Shown here one piece after another: positions 1-11,842 of a stretch of 64,000 nucleotides of DNA. The DNA comes from Shewanella seohaensis (lineage in GTDB: Bacteria > Pseudomonadota > Gammaproteobacteria > Enterobacterales > Shewanellaceae), in assembly GCF_025449215.1 (NCBI RefSeq), contig NZ_CP104900.1:4340001-4404000 (forward strand), in the 5' to 3' direction. The notes under the pieces were generated by a model that was given only the letters and a program-made list of their open reading frames with translations, had not been told where the DNA came from and did not search any database. Both the position numbers and the translations under genes were made by a program. How positions within the stretch are numbered: the stretch's first letter is position 1; each line of letters starts with the position of its first letter.

Positions 1-2
1 GC

Positions 3-269
3 AAAGCATTTTTGAGTGACGAGCTCGATTTCCATGAAGTCCAGCTCTATCTTTGGGACACACTCGAGGAATGGCAATTACTCATTCCAAGTAGTGAAGC
101 GCAAACAGAAACAGAAACCGTGTTTTGGCATTTGCTCCATAGCTTTAACAAGTGGCCAGACTGGGTGATCCGCGGCAATCAGTACCTGTATCAGCAGTTG
201 CATGCGTGCTGCGACTTCCTTAGTTTAGGAGGCCAAATGCCCTCAGGGTGCGTTGGTATTCGACCTTGA
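3..269 (+). CDS. Hypothetical protein, possibly 5'-truncated by the window edge
   Basis: The reading frame is open from the first complete codon of the window to a TGA stop. The first usable start is TTG at 12, giving 85 residues, but the frame continues upstream, so the true start may lie outside. The product is acidic and rich in Trp, Leu and Gln, without signal peptide, membrane segment or a motif I recognise. A good rho-independent terminator lies about 15 bases after the stop, which supports it being the end of a real transcription unit. Function unknown. Confidence 0.5.
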   Translation, partial: KAFLSDELDFHEVQLYLWDTLEEWQLLIPSSEAQTETETVFWHLLHSFNKWPDWVIRGNQYLYQQLHACCDFLSLGGQMPSGCVGIRP

Positions 270-283
270 GCAATACACTCTCT

Positions 284-315
284 AAAGACTCAGCTTGCTG
301 GGTCTTTTTATTTTC
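284..315 (+). terminator. Rho-independent terminator
   Basis: The stem GACTCAGC / GCTGGGTC contains one G-T pair and is followed by TTTTTATTTT. It sits just after the first gene and before the AmpG-like gene. Confidence 0.75.
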
Positions 316-417
316 CCCTGCCGCACAGAAACCCATCGAGCATCAAAAGGATACGCATTAATCCTTGAATCCCACCGCATCTTACCCGTAAGCTAGGCGG
401 ATTCGACTCCTCGGCTC

Positions 418-1809
418 ATGCTTATGTTCGTAATCGGTTTAAATCGGCGCATCTTAGAATTCTTTAGCGTTTACTACCATAAGCGCGTGTTGATACTGCT
501 GTTACTCGGCTTTTCTGCCGGCCTGCCATTAATGTTGGTCTTTTCAACCTTGTCTTTTTGGCTACGGGAAGCGGGAGTCGACCGTACTTCTATCGGGTAT
601 TTCAGCTGGATAGCGCTGGCTTATGCCTTCAAATGGGCCTGGTCGCCCTTGGTGGACAGATTATCTCTGCCCATACTGACGCGCTTTTTAGGTCGTCGGC
701 GCAGTTGGATGTTGTTCGCCCAGCTGCTATTGGTCGGCGCGATTTTGGGTATGTCCTTTAGCGACCCACTGCAAGATCTCGAACGCTTGGCCGTATTTGC
801 CCTGATGGTCGCCTTTGCATCCGCCACCCAAGATATTGTGATTGATGCCTTTCGTATCGAATCTGCCCCCGAAAAAATGCAGGCCGCGCTTGCTGCCGCC
901 TATCAGGTGGGCTATCGCAGCGCCATGATTGTGGCGACCGCTGGTGCGCTCAGCATCGCCGCTTGGGTTGAGCCAGGCAATACCGAATATAACCTGCTCG
1001 CTTGGCAAACTTCCTATTTGGTGATGGCAGGACTGATGTTTGTCGGGGTGTTAACAACGCTTTTTAGCCGCGAGCCACAGGTCGATACCCGCGCCGCCGA
1101 TGAGACCGAATTAGCGGTAAAACAACGCTTGAGCGAGCGTTATCCCAAGCCCGTTGCGGCGAGCCTCTCATGGATTTATACCGCCAGCATACTGCCCTTT
1201 ATCGACTTTTTTAAACGCTATGGCCGTAGCGCCATTTTGATTCTATTGCTGATTTCCTGCTATCGCATTTCGGATATTGTGATGGGGATTATGGCCAACG
1301 TGTTCTACGTGGACATGGGATTTAGCAAAGAAGAAATTGCTTATCTGAGTAAGATCTATGGCCTTATCATGACCTTAGTTGGCGCAGCCTTTGGCGGTAT
1401 CCTATTAGCCCGCTTTGGCACCATGAAGATTTTATTCCTTGGCGCCCTCTTGGTCGCCGTGACCAATTTGCTGTTTGCCTGGCAGGCGATGATTGGTTAC
1501 AACGTCCAATTTTTAACTTTTGCGATCTCGGTCGATAACTTTAGTGCCGGTATTGCCACCGCCGCCTTTATCGCTTATCTCTCAAGCCTCACCAGCAGCG
1601 GCTACAGTGCGACCCAATATGCGCTACTCTCCTCAATTATGTTGCTCTTCCCTAAGTTTATTGCTGGCTTCTCGGGCGCCTATGTCGATGCCTATGGCTA
1701 TGTTAACTTCTTTGTCGCCGCCAGTGTGATAGGTTTTCCCGTATTGCTGCTTATTCATTTAGTGAATAAATACGTGCCCCATGGCAGCAAAAGCAACACC
1801 GAATCCTAA
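418..1809 (+). CDS. ampG: AmpG-like muropeptide permease (MFS)
   Basis: The 463-residue protein has about 12-14 hydrophobic segments. The first is followed by LLLGFSAGLP, then WLREAGVDRTSIGYFSW, and by KWAWSPLVDR, a pattern typical of AmpG rather than general MFS drug exporters. AmpG proteins import anhydro-muropeptides from the periplasm for cell-wall recycling, and in some bacteria they thereby affect beta-lactamase induction. The charged loop FLGRRRSWM after the second segment is the usual MFS loop 2-3. ATG codons at 418 and 424 are both possible starts; neither has a strong ribosome site. The gene is convergent with yajQ and shares a bidirectional terminator with it. The family call is strong; the substrate is inferred. 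Confidence 0.85.
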   Translation: MLMFVIGLNRRILEFFSVYYHKRVLILLLLGFSAGLPLMLVFSTLSFWLREAGVDRTSIGYFSWIALAYAFKWAWSPLVDRLSLPILTRFLGRRRSWMLFAQLLLVGAILGMSFSDPLQDLERLAVFALMVAFASATQDIVIDAFRIESAPEKMQAALAAAYQVGYRSAMIVATAGALSIAAWVEPGNTEYNLLAWQTSYLVMAGLMFVGVLTTLFSREPQVDTRAADETELAVKQRLSERYPKPVAASLSWIYTASILPFIDFFKRYGRSAILILLLISCYRISDIVMGIMANVFYVDMGFSKEEIAYLSKIYGLIMTLVGAAFGGILLARFGTMKILFLGALLVAVTNLLFAWQAMIGYNVQFLTFAISVDNFSAGIATAAFIAYLSSLTSSGYSATQYALLSSIMLLFPKFIAGFSGAYVDAYGYVNFFVAASVIGFPVLLLIHLVNKYVPHGSKSNTES

Positions 1810-1814
1810 GTAAT

Positions 1815-1849
1815 AAAAAAGCCCCTCGTCTTTGACAGCGAGGGGCTTT
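1815..1849. terminator. Bidirectional terminator, ampG / yajQ
   Basis: The perfect stem GCCCCTCG / CGAGGGGC has an A-run on its left and a T-run on its right, between two convergent genes. Confidence 0.85.
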
Positions 1850-1906
1850 GAGATATCTATCAGCACACTGACTCGAGGTGAATCAAATGCTGGCTAGGCT
1901 TTGCGA

Positions 1907-2392
1907 TTAATCGCGGAAGTTATTGAACTGGAAAGGCTGACCCAGATCCGCTTGACGCACTAACGCCATCACAGCTTGTAAATCATCGCGAGCTTTACCC
2001 GTTACACGCACTGTGTCGCCTTGGATCTGAGATTGCACTTTAATCTTGCTATCTTTGACCATCTTAACGATTTTCTTGGCGATATCCGTCTCGATCCCCT
2101 GCTTAAAGCGCACTTTCAGGGAGAAGGTTTTGCCACTGTGAACCGACTTTTCGTCGACATCCATAGTCGAAGGCTCAACGTTACGCTTGCTCAATTGGGT
2201 ACGCAGAATATCGACCAACTGCTTGCACTGGAAATCATCTTCCGCGGTGAGAGTCACCACATGATCTTTATATTCGATGCTGGCATCTTTACCACGAAAA
2301 TCGAATCGGCTGCTGAGTTCACGGCGGGAGTTTTCGACCGCGTTACGTAATTCAACCTCATCCACTTCAGACACAATATCAAATGAAGGCAT
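1907..2392 (-). CDS. yajQ: YajQ-family nucleotide-binding protein
   Basis: The 161-residue protein starts [20 protein letters not shown], the characteristic YajQ opening, and carries [12 protein letters not shown] and later [20 protein letters not shown]. These mark the two RNP-like alpha/beta repeats of the family. YajQ proteins are small cytoplasmic proteins; some members bind cyclic di-GMP and control gene expression, and an older study reported tRNA/GTP binding. The length is normal (about 160). Whether this copy binds cyclic di-GMP cannot be told from sequence, but the window also encodes one EAL and one GGDEF protein. It is transcribed alone, with a terminator shared with ampG. Confidence 0.95.
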   Translation of the reverse strand: MPSFDIVSEVDEVELRNAVENSRRELSSRFDFRGKDASIEYKDHVVTLTAEDDFQCKQLVDILRTQLSKRNVEPSTMDVDEKSVHSGKTFSLKVRFKQGIETDIAKKIVKMVKDSKIKVQSQIQGDTVRVTGKARDDLQAVMALVRQADLGQPFQFNNFRD

Positions 2393-2554
2393 AGTTGCCG
2401 CCCCTTAGGTGATTGTAAATGCCCATAGTTTACCGACTCCCTCCCCCAAGTTGAAGGTTAACTTTACCCAAGCAAGATAAAACTCGGGTTATGGATGACT
2501 TTGGCGGCACATTTTCCTATTATGGCGTCACACTAAGATAATCAAATTGTATTT

Positions 2555-2917
2555 GTGATAACTAAAAACACCCTATTCAAATTGGCTTTAGCCGTAGCCT
2601 TTGTCGTGATCAGTTATCTGGTGTTTTCCAGACCAACCTATTCGCAAAGTATCCCCAATATCGATAAGGTAGGCCATCTTGGGAGCTTCTTCTGTCTCTC
2701 TTATCTGACCTTTCTCGCCTTTCGCCCTAAGTGGTACTGGCTCTCGCTGGTGCTTGCCGCCTACGCGATTTTGATTGAGCTAGTGCAATCGCGTTTACCC
2801 TACCGCAGCGCCTCTGTGGGCGATGTGTTAGCGGACTTTGCTGGTATCGCTTTGTTTTACTTCTGTCTTTGGGCCTATCGAAAATACTTTAGCGCCGCCC
2901 AACTCAAGGAAGAATAA
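2555..2917 (+). CDS. VanZ-like small membrane protein
   Basis: The 120-residue protein has four predicted membrane segments. The stretch IPNIDKVGHLGSFFCLSYL and the later QSRLPYRSASVGDVLADFAG match the VanZ-like fold, whose conserved features are an NxDKxxHxxxF-like motif and an R/D pair near the end. VanZ in enterococci gives low-level teicoplanin resistance, but most proteobacterial members have no known role. The start is GTG at 2555 without a clear ribosome site. Its TAA stop shares one base with the ATG of panE, so the two genes are probably translationally coupled. Confidence 0.8.
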   Translation: MITKNTLFKLALAVAFVVISYLVFSRPTYSQSIPNIDKVGHLGSFFCLSYLTFLAFRPKWYWLSLVLAAYAILIELVQSRLPYRSASVGDVLADFAGIALFYFCLWAYRKYFSAAQLKEE

Positions 2918-3897
2918 TGTTCGGCCAAGGTGCGTCATCCGCTATGGAGCCTCAAATCACCGATATCGCGATTTTAGGGGCTGGCGCCGTGGGGCAATTG
3001 ATTTGCCATCAACTGCATTCGGCAGGATTAGCCGTAGGCCTGATAGCGCGTGAATCAGTATCCACTTCTGAGGCGACGGATTGGCAAGACCTTGTGTTTT
3101 GCCCTCTGCCATCAACAGATGCAAGTGCCGATTCAGTGTCATACCGAGTGCCTAAAGTTAGTTTAGACAGCACAGGCTTACAGCAGGTTAAGCTGCTAAT
3201 TGTGTGCGTTAAGGCTTATCAAGTCGTTGATGCTATTAGCCCTTTACTCGACAAACTCTCGCCCCAGTGTCATATCCTGTTATTGCATAATGGCATGGGT
3301 CCACACTTGGCTCTCGCGCCCAAATTACAGGGTCGCGGCTTAAGCCTTGGTACTACCTCCCAAGGCGTGCTGCGCCAGTCCCGCTGGCAAGTCAAACAAA
3401 CCGGTCAAGGCTTGACCCAGTTTGGCCATTTTACCGGTCCCGCATTATCGCAAGCACTGCGTGATGGGCTGCTCAACGCTATCCCGAGCAGTGAATGGGT
3501 TGAGGCAATTATTCCGAGTCTTTGGCAAAAGCTTGCGGTAAACGCCGCGATTAATCCCCTGACCGCCCTGCATCAATGCCCGAATGGCACCTTGGCTCAA
3601 GCAGAATTTACCCAGACCATCGCCAGTATCTTAGATGAACTGGTCGAGGTGGCCGCCCACGATGGCATAGCACTGGATAGACAAATGCTTGAAGTGCGCG
3701 TGTACCGGGTGATTGAACTCACGGCCGCGAATTTCTCCTCGATGCACCAAGATGTAGCACACCATAGGCCAACCGAGATTGAACAAATTAATGGTTATAT
3801 TTGCGACCGCGCCAGCGCGCACGGTTTAAGTGCAGCCACCAATGCCCAAATGTGCCAAGCCATTAAACGGTTGTCGGCAATAACGCCACAAGCTTAA
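2917..3897 (+). CDS. panE: 2-dehydropantoate 2-reductase
   Basis: PanE reduces ketopantoate to pantoate with NADPH in coenzyme A synthesis. The 326-residue protein has the nucleotide-binding loop ILGAGAVGQL near the N terminus and a C-terminal half with WQKLAVNAAINPLTAL. The Lys in that motif matches the catalytic Lys of the family, and the following Asn residues match the substrate-binding Asn. A purine-rich site (AAGGAAG) precedes ATG 2917; ATG 2944 is an alternative that would remove nine residues ahead of the Rossmann strand. The gene overlaps the VanZ-like gene by one base. No terminator is evident after the stop. Confidence 0.9.
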   Translation: MFGQGASSAMEPQITDIAILGAGAVGQLICHQLHSAGLAVGLIARESVSTSEATDWQDLVFCPLPSTDASADSVSYRVPKVSLDSTGLQQVKLLIVCVKAYQVVDAISPLLDKLSPQCHILLLHNGMGPHLALAPKLQGRGLSLGTTSQGVLRQSRWQVKQTGQGLTQFGHFTGPALSQALRDGLLNAIPSSEWVEAIIPSLWQKLAVNAAINPLTALHQCPNGTLAQAEFTQTIASILDELVEVAAHDGIALDRQMLEVRVYRVIELTAANFSSMHQDVAHHRPTEIEQINGYICDRASAHGLSAATNAQMCQAIKRLSAITPQA

Positions 3898-4010
3898 TCA
3901 ATATAATCAGTTGATTTAAAATGGATTTAACCCTATCCAATCGAGCTAAATAAAACTCGGCGATATTCCAGCATTTTAAAATGCACTCGAATTGGTATTT
4001 TGATACTAAA

Positions 4011-4027
4011 TGCACCATAACTGCGCA
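4011..4027 (+). promoter_or_regulatory. Putative NtrC binding site, distal
   Basis: TGCACCATAACTGCGCA matches the enteric NtrC consensus (TGCACCA-N3-TGGTGCA type) at about 13 of 17 positions, including both TGCA/GCA ends. It lies about 120 bases upstream of the sigma-54 element ahead of glnK. Confidence 0.55.
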
Positions 4028-4090
4028 CCAAATCGGGGCGTAATCACCTGTTTTTGCACTCTTTTGCGGCAAAAACGCTGTCTATTTGAG

Positions 4091-4107
4091 TGCACCACAT
4101 TGTTAAC
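4091..4107 (+). promoter_or_regulatory. Putative NtrC binding half-site, proximal
   Basis: TGCACCACATTGTTAAC keeps the full left half of the NtrC consensus but a poor right half. It is 28 bases upstream of the sigma-54 -24 element, a plausible enhancer position. Confidence 0.4.
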
Positions 4108-4134
4108 ATAATGATAATAAAAACATTATTGTTA

Positions 4135-4149
4135 TGGCCTGATTCCTGC
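4135..4149 (+). promoter_or_regulatory. Sigma-54 promoter of glnK-amtB
   Basis: TGGCCTGATTCCTGC has GG and GC exactly ten bases apart, the invariant sigma-54 (RpoN) spacing. The expected transcription start falls near 4161, about 32 bases before glnK. Together with the upstream NtrC-like sites and the PII/ammonium-transporter genes, this points to nitrogen control. Confidence 0.75.
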
Positions 4150-4162
4150 TTTGTTCACCTAA

Positions 4163-5928
<1,766 letters not shown>

Positions 5929-5941
5929 CTCGATAACTACA

Positions 5942-5976
5942 CTTGCCATCAGGACTCACGTCCTGATGGCAAGTTT
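5942..5976. terminator. Strong hairpin between amtB and the EAL gene
   Basis: A perfect 14-bp stem (CTTGCCATCAGGAC and its complement) with a four-base loop is followed by TTTA. It lies between convergent genes and probably ends both. Confidence 0.8.
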
Positions 5977-5990
5977 ACTGATACCGCTTG

Positions 5991-7546
5991 TTAATGAACC
6001 TTCAGCCATTGCCTAAGCTCATCTAATTTCATCGGCTTAGCGTATAAATAGCCCTGCAAAAAGTGCACTTCACGACTGATTAAATAGTCCGCCTGCTCTT
6101 GGGTCTCCACCCCTTCGGCCACAGCCACATAATTCATCTTATGGCAGAGTTCGATGATGGTATCGAGCACATGGGAGGTCACCGAATCTTGGCCTATGGT
6201 ATCGATAAAGCATTTATCGATTTTAAGGTAATCCAAGGTAAAGGTTTGCAGCAGCGACAAGGTTGTCTGCCCAGTACCAAAATCGTCAATCGCCACCAGA
6301 ATCCCCAGCTCACGTAGCGCCGCAATTCGCTCACACATATCCGCCGTTAATAATTGCCGCTCGGTGATTTCGATTAACGGCTGCACACCGATTTCGGCAA
6401 ACGCATCCCTAAGGTAACGAAACTTAGCCTCGATATCACTTTGGATAAAATGCTCGGGCGCCACGTTAAAACCGACCCTAAAAACCGGTTCCACTTGCAT
6501 CGAGCTAAAATCGGCCAAGGCCCGTTCAAAAATATAATTGGTTAATGGCACGATTAATTGGCTTTCTTCGGCGATGGGAATAAACAAATCGGGACGAACT
6601 AAACCCATTTGCGGATGTTGCCAACGCACCAGCGCTTCAACGCCTTTGGCTTTGCCATCTTCACTGCTCACAATAGGTTGATATACTAGGAAAAACTCTT
6701 TATTTTCAATGCCGCTTCTAATGTCGTCCGCAAGGGAGTGGCGCCCACGATGCTTTGTCAGCAATAGGCTGGACAATATGATCAGGGTAAATATCAGCGG
6801 CAGTGATAATGCAAAGGCAATCCAATAAAAATGCCAAAACAACCCCTTAGAGATCTCCAGCAGGATGACAAAATCCTGATGCACATCAAACTGATCCTTC
6901 GCCAATACCCTAATAACTTGGTTACCACTAAACTGCGGGCTTGAGGGCAACGTCGCCCCATGTAAGCCAAGCACAACGGTTTTCACCGCGCGAGGAAAGA
7001 CATCCGGCTGAATAAAACTATCGATAAGGTATTGGCCTTCGGAAACAACAACAGCGCCGTATTGCGTATTCTCATTCTTATAAATCGTGATGATCGCAGG
7101 TACGCCCGGCCGAGCAGGCGTCTCAGGCACGATATATTGCGCGCCATCTTGCAAACTATTCGCAGGAAGTAAGGTATTTAAGGGGAGATTCACCTCCCCG
7201 TAATCGACGAGCAGTAAAACGCGTTTGCATTGAAGAGTAATACGCCCCGAAAATAAGGCTGAAAACGCATGTACTCAGTTAACTTGCCGCAATCTTGTTC
7301 AGTTATGTCCTTGGCAAACTCACCCACTTCATCCGATAAGTCTAAGATGGCCTCTAGACGCTCCAAATTGAAACGGCCAATTTCCGCGGCTTTATTATGG
7401 CTAAAATAGCCCGCGATAACGTAACTCAATAGCAAAGCTAAAAAGATGGGCAGCAGGAATAAAGTTAGCCAGTGCTTTAATGTCGATTCGGATAGGGAGA
7501 AGGTGTGACGCATCGAAATTTGGGCAAGAATCGTACGGACTGGCAT
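5991..7546 (-). pseudogene. CSS-motif/EAL cyclic di-GMP phosphodiesterase, frame broken
   Basis: Two overlapping frames make one protein of about 518 residues if one G is added to the GGGG run at 7196-7199. The upstream part (7190-7546) has a membrane segment and a periplasmic region ending in a DCGK...FYCSS motif. The downstream part (5991-7193) continues that domain, then has a second membrane segment and an EAL domain with EALVRWQHP, a DDFGTG loop and LKIDK. CSS-EAL proteins hydrolyse cyclic di-GMP and are governed by the redox state of the periplasmic cysteines. As read, the first frame stops directly after CSSITGR and the second could start at an overlapping GTG. I favour a missing base; translational -1 slippage is the alternative. 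Confidence 0.85.
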
Positions 7547-7719
7547 AGTAACAAATCCCCGTTGAATCGATTGTTATTTTTTGTATCGACAGTATCTTAG
7601 CGACTTAAAGAATCAAAGATATAGCCGATTTGATCTTTCTTGCCCTATGTTTTGATTAATCGATTATCGGGCCTGCGCAACTTCACTAATCGATACCGAC
7701 TTTGCCATCAATTGCCGCA

Positions 7720-8592
7720 TTATTCCCACATCACTAATATCGCCGCCAAGGCGATTAAGATAAGGCCGAGCAACTCTTTGATTTTCACTTTCTCTTTGAG
7801 CCAGAATGCCGAAATCAACATCATAAAGAAAATTTCCACTTGGCCTAGGGTTTTCACGTAGGGTACGGCCTGCAAAGACATGGCACTAAACCAACCAATA
7901 GAGCCAAAGCAGCTAGCGGTACTCGTCAGCAAGGTTAACTTAGGCCGTTGGATTAAGGCGATTAACGTTTCCTTATCCTTTAGGACTAAATAACTGACTA
8001 ACACTAAGGTTTGTAGACATATCACCAAAAGCAATACCCAAGCGGCGCTATGGGGAAAGCCGACATTTAACCTCAGGCTTGCTTCCCTCACCCATAAAGA
8101 GGTCAGTGCAAAGGCGCTGCCGCTAGCAATGCCAAGGAGCACTGTGCTTAGGGATAACTGCCTAAGTCCTTGCTTGGCGCTCAATAAAAACACGGCAACG
8201 CCACCTAAAATCACCCCAATCCAACCGAGTAACGATAAATGAGTGCCAAAAAAGAAGGTGCCTAATATCGCGGCGACAATGGCCTCACTCTTGGCAAGCC
8301 CGGCACCGATGGCAAAATTTTGTTGTTGGAACAACTTAACCATCAAACCAGTCGCGAGGATCTGCATCATAGATGCACCGACAATAAAGCCGATAAATTC
8401 CGCCGTAAAATGCGGTAATCCCACATTGTTCCAAAGATATAACAGCCCAAGATACAAGGCAGCAATCGGGCCAGCCCAAATAAACCGCGCTAAGGTGACG
8501 CCCGCCACCTTAACCTCTTTACTCAGTTGGCTCTGAAAGGCATTGCGCCACGCCTGCATAAATGCGGCTAATAAGGTAAAGAAAATCCACAT
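7720..8592 (-). CDS. EamA/DMT-family permease
   Basis: The protein has about ten hydrophobic segments in two five-helix halves, as in EamA transporters of the drug/metabolite superfamily. It begins MWIFFTLLAAFMQAWRNAF. The open frame extends to ATG 8637, but that start lacks a ribosome site and adds a polar leader. ATG 8592 has AGGA eight bases upstream and puts the first helix at the N terminus, so I prefer it. The substrate cannot be inferred. It stands alone; a hairpin terminator upstream separates it from kdsA. Confidence 0.8.
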   Translation of the reverse strand: MWIFFTLLAAFMQAWRNAFQSQLSKEVKVAGVTLARFIWAGPIAALYLGLLYLWNNVGLPHFTAEFIGFIVGASMMQILATGLMVKLFQQQNFAIGAGLAKSEAIVAAILGTFFFGTHLSLLGWIGVILGGVAVFLLSAKQGLRQLSLSTVLLGIASGSAFALTSLWVREASLRLNVGFPHSAAWVLLLVICLQTLVLVSYLVLKDKETLIALIQRPKLTLLTSTASCFGSIGWFSAMSLQAVPYVKTLGQVEIFFMMLISAFWLKEKVKIKELLGLILIALAAILVMWE

Positions 8593-8703
8593 CCGAGCCA
8601 TCCTGTTACTGCCAGACTGCACTCTGACATGGGTCATACGTTATTTGGAGCCAACATCATAAACACAAGGTATTGATATCGCTATGGAGAAAATTTCACC
8701 CAA

Positions 8704-8733
8704 TAAAAAACCCCGAACGATTCGGGGCTTTTT
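8704..8733 (-). terminator. kdsA terminator
   Basis: The stem CCCCGAA / TTCGGGG has A- and T-runs on both sides. It lies about 25 bases after the kdsA stop on the minus strand. Confidence 0.85.
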
Positions 8734-8755
8734 AGTTAAGAAGGTTCAGCCAAGC

Positions 8756-9616
<861 letters not shown>

Positions 9617-9661
9617 CTAAAATGCTGGAACCTTACCAGCGCTGAACAGGAGCTAAGGCTA

Positions 9662-10909
9662 CTATACCGCGACGGCTTGCAGTAACTGACCGCAGAGCCA
9701 CGCCATATAAGTGCCTAGCGCATAACCAAATACGGCTAACAATACCCCAACAGGGGCTAAAGCTGGGTGGAACGCCGCCGCCACAACTGGCGCCGATGCC
9801 GCCCCACCTACGTTTGCCTGACTACCCACGGCCATATAAAACAAAGGAGCCTTAATTAACTTAGCAATCAATAACATAAAACCAGCGTGCACTATCATCC
9901 AAATAATGCCCACTAAAAAATATAGCGGTGTATCAAGGACCTTGCTTACATCCATATGTAAACCAATGGTCGCCACCAAAATATACAAGAATGCCGACGC
10001 TACCTTAGAAGCCCCCGCCGCCTCTAAATGGCGCATAGGGCTAAAGGACATGGCTAAACCTATGGTGGTCACAATCACCACTAACCAGAAGAACTTAGAG
10101 GTTAAGCTGTAATCCTCAGTCCAAGGATAGTTGGCCTCAAAATAAGGGCCGAGGAAATCGGCGGCAATATGGGCCACGCCCGTGATGCCAAAACCGACGG
10201 CCACAATCAGCATCAAATCACGCAGGCTTGGAATACGTGCATTTTCAGCATGATACTGCTCAACCTTGTTCTTTAAGGTCTCAATTGCTGTGGTATCTGC
10301 ACCTGTCTTGGCATCGATTTCTTTGGCTTTTGATGCCATAAACAACAATACCGCCATCCAAATATTGGCCACAATCACATCGACTGTCACCATCACGGAG
10401 AAGATATTGCCGCCCACTTCATAAATTTCCTTCATCGCGGCTTGGTTCGCACCGCCGCCAATCCAGCTCCCCGCGAGGGTCGTCATGCCACGCCACACCG
10501 CATCAGGACTATCGACACCAATCAATGAGGGTTCGATAAAGGACACTACGAGCAGTGCAATCGGCCCGCCGATCACAATGCCGACAGTCCCAGTTAAAAA
10601 CATGATCACCGCCTTAGGCCCTAGTCCTAAGATGGCTTTTAAATCCACACTTAAAATCAATAACACCAAACAGGCGGGCAATAGATAACGCGAGGCCACA
10701 TAGTAAAGCTGCGATGTGCCACCATCGATCACCCCAAAGGTATTCAACAACGATGGCAAGAAATAGCAGAGTAATAACGCTGGGATAAAACGGTAAAACT
10801 TTTGCCAAAATGGATGGCTACTACTACTGGTATAAAACACAAATCCCAGAATCGTTGCCAATATTCCCAGCGCCACCGCGTCATTGGTGACTAATGCCGT
10901 GCTTGCCAT
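9662..10909 (-). CDS. DUF819 integral membrane protein
   Basis: The 415-residue protein has about 11 hydrophobic segments and the DUF819 signature GSWIGGGANQAAMKEIY. A second conserved glycine-rich stretch, VGSQANVGGAASAPVVAAAF, follows near the C terminus. A polar region around residues 195-225 (KAKEIDAKTGADTTAIETLK) is probably a cytoplasmic loop. The repeated GG-x-N motifs in two halves recall inverted-repeat secondary transporters, but no substrate is known. It lies on the same strand as sirB1 and kdsA with gaps of about 145 and 57 bases. A hairpin ends sirB1 upstream, so it probably has its own promoter. Confidence 0.85.
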   Translation of the reverse strand: MASTALVTNDAVALGILATILGFVFYTSSSSHPFWQKFYRFIPALLLCYFLPSLLNTFGVIDGGTSQLYYVASRYLLPACLVLLILSVDLKAILGLGPKAVIMFLTGTVGIVIGGPIALLVVSFIEPSLIGVDSPDAVWRGMTTLAGSWIGGGANQAAMKEIYEVGGNIFSVMVTVDVIVANIWMAVLLFMASKAKEIDAKTGADTTAIETLKNKVEQYHAENARIPSLRDLMLIVAVGFGITGVAHIAADFLGPYFEANYPWTEDYSLTSKFFWLVVIVTTIGLAMSFSPMRHLEAAGASKVASAFLYILVATIGLHMDVSKVLDTPLYFLVGIIWMIVHAGFMLLIAKLIKAPLFYMAVGSQANVGGAASAPVVAAAFHPALAPVGVLLAVFGYALGTYMAWLCGQLLQAVAV

Positions 10910-11019
10910 GTGTATTCTCCCTGTTTGGTACAGTTGTTATTGTATTTATGCTAAAAACTGCCGTTTGCAGTTAGTGGGCAAACTTCCCATTCGCCCGATT
11001 TATTGTTGTTTTTTAGAAA

Positions 11020-11048
11020 AACAAGGAGAGCCTGCTAGGCTCTCCTTT
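11020..11048 (-). terminator. sirB1 terminator
   Basis: On the minus strand, GGAGAGCCTAGCAGGCTCTCC forms a nine-base-pair stem followed by TTGTTTTTCT. Confidence 0.75.
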
Positions 11049-11053
11049 AAGAT

Positions 11054-11842
11054 TTAGTGATAGATTTCAGCGTGTTCACTGAGCTCTTTGAGCTGCATTT
11101 TGACGATTTCGATAACAGGATCATGCGGGCTGTTATCGACAAAGTGTTGCAGATCGGCCGCCGCGACATTGATACACCCTAGTTGCTGGGCGATAAAGGC
11201 GCGCTCCCGATTTAAATGCACATCATCTGGATGCCACTGTAGCAGTAAGTTGCAACATTCCATCGCCGCCTCAAATTGATGCGACACGATACACCCAGCC
11301 TTAAGCTCATGCAGCATGCGTGAAATCAGCTTCTTCACCGACGCCGCCTTTAAATAACTTGGCTTAAGTTCGGCCGCGTTACCCAGCTCACCGCGCACTA
11401 ACACATGGAGTTGGTGTTTCGTTAGCTCTTTGCCCGTCAGCGGATCGTGATAACGCACAACGCCAGCAACATGACTGCGAAGCACGGTATTACCCGGTAA
11501 GAGTATGGCTTCGAGCTCTAAATCGAGCTGCTTGGCCAGTAGCATCAAAACCGTCGCCAGTGTGGTGCTATTGCCCTGTTTAGTGATAAGGCAAGTGCCT
11601 AAGTCCGCCGCTTCGGTACTGAAGTAATTGTCGCGGACACAAAAACCCAAGTCCTGATAAAACCAATGCAGCAAGGCATTTAAGCGTTGCTGTTGATCCA
11701 CCAGGTAATGACTTAATACGGCTCCCGCCAATTCAAACCAAGCCCATTTCGCCGCTTCGAGGTTTGAAAATCCAAGGTGAGCACCTACATCCAATGCCGA
11801 CTCGGGCAAAGAAATGCCATCTTGCAGATTGTATTTACCCAT
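11054..11842 (-). CDS. sirB1: SirB1-family transglutaminase-like/TPR protein
   Basis: The 262-residue protein opens LPESALDVGAHLGFSNLEAA and has a transglutaminase-like N-terminal region (LLHWFYQDLGF...LGTCLITKQGNSTTLA). It ends in helical TPR-like repeats. SirB1/YchA proteins are widespread beside prmC and kdsA in gammaproteobacteria, but their biochemical role is unclear. Its ATG shares one base with the sirB2 stop, so the pair is probably co-translated. A hairpin follows the stop. Confidence 0.85.
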   Translation of the reverse strand: MGKYNLQDGISLPESALDVGAHLGFSNLEAAKWAWFELAGAVLSHYLVDQQQRLNALLHWFYQDLGFCVRDNYFSTEAADLGTCLITKQGNSTTLATVLMLLAKQLDLELEAILLPGNTVLRSHVAGVVRYHDPLTGKELTKHQLHVLVRGELGNAAELKPSYLKAASVKKLISRMLHELKAGCIVSHQFEAAMECCNLLLQWHPDDVHLNRERAFIAQQLGCINVAAADLQHFVDNSPHDPVIEIVKMQLKELSEHAEIYH

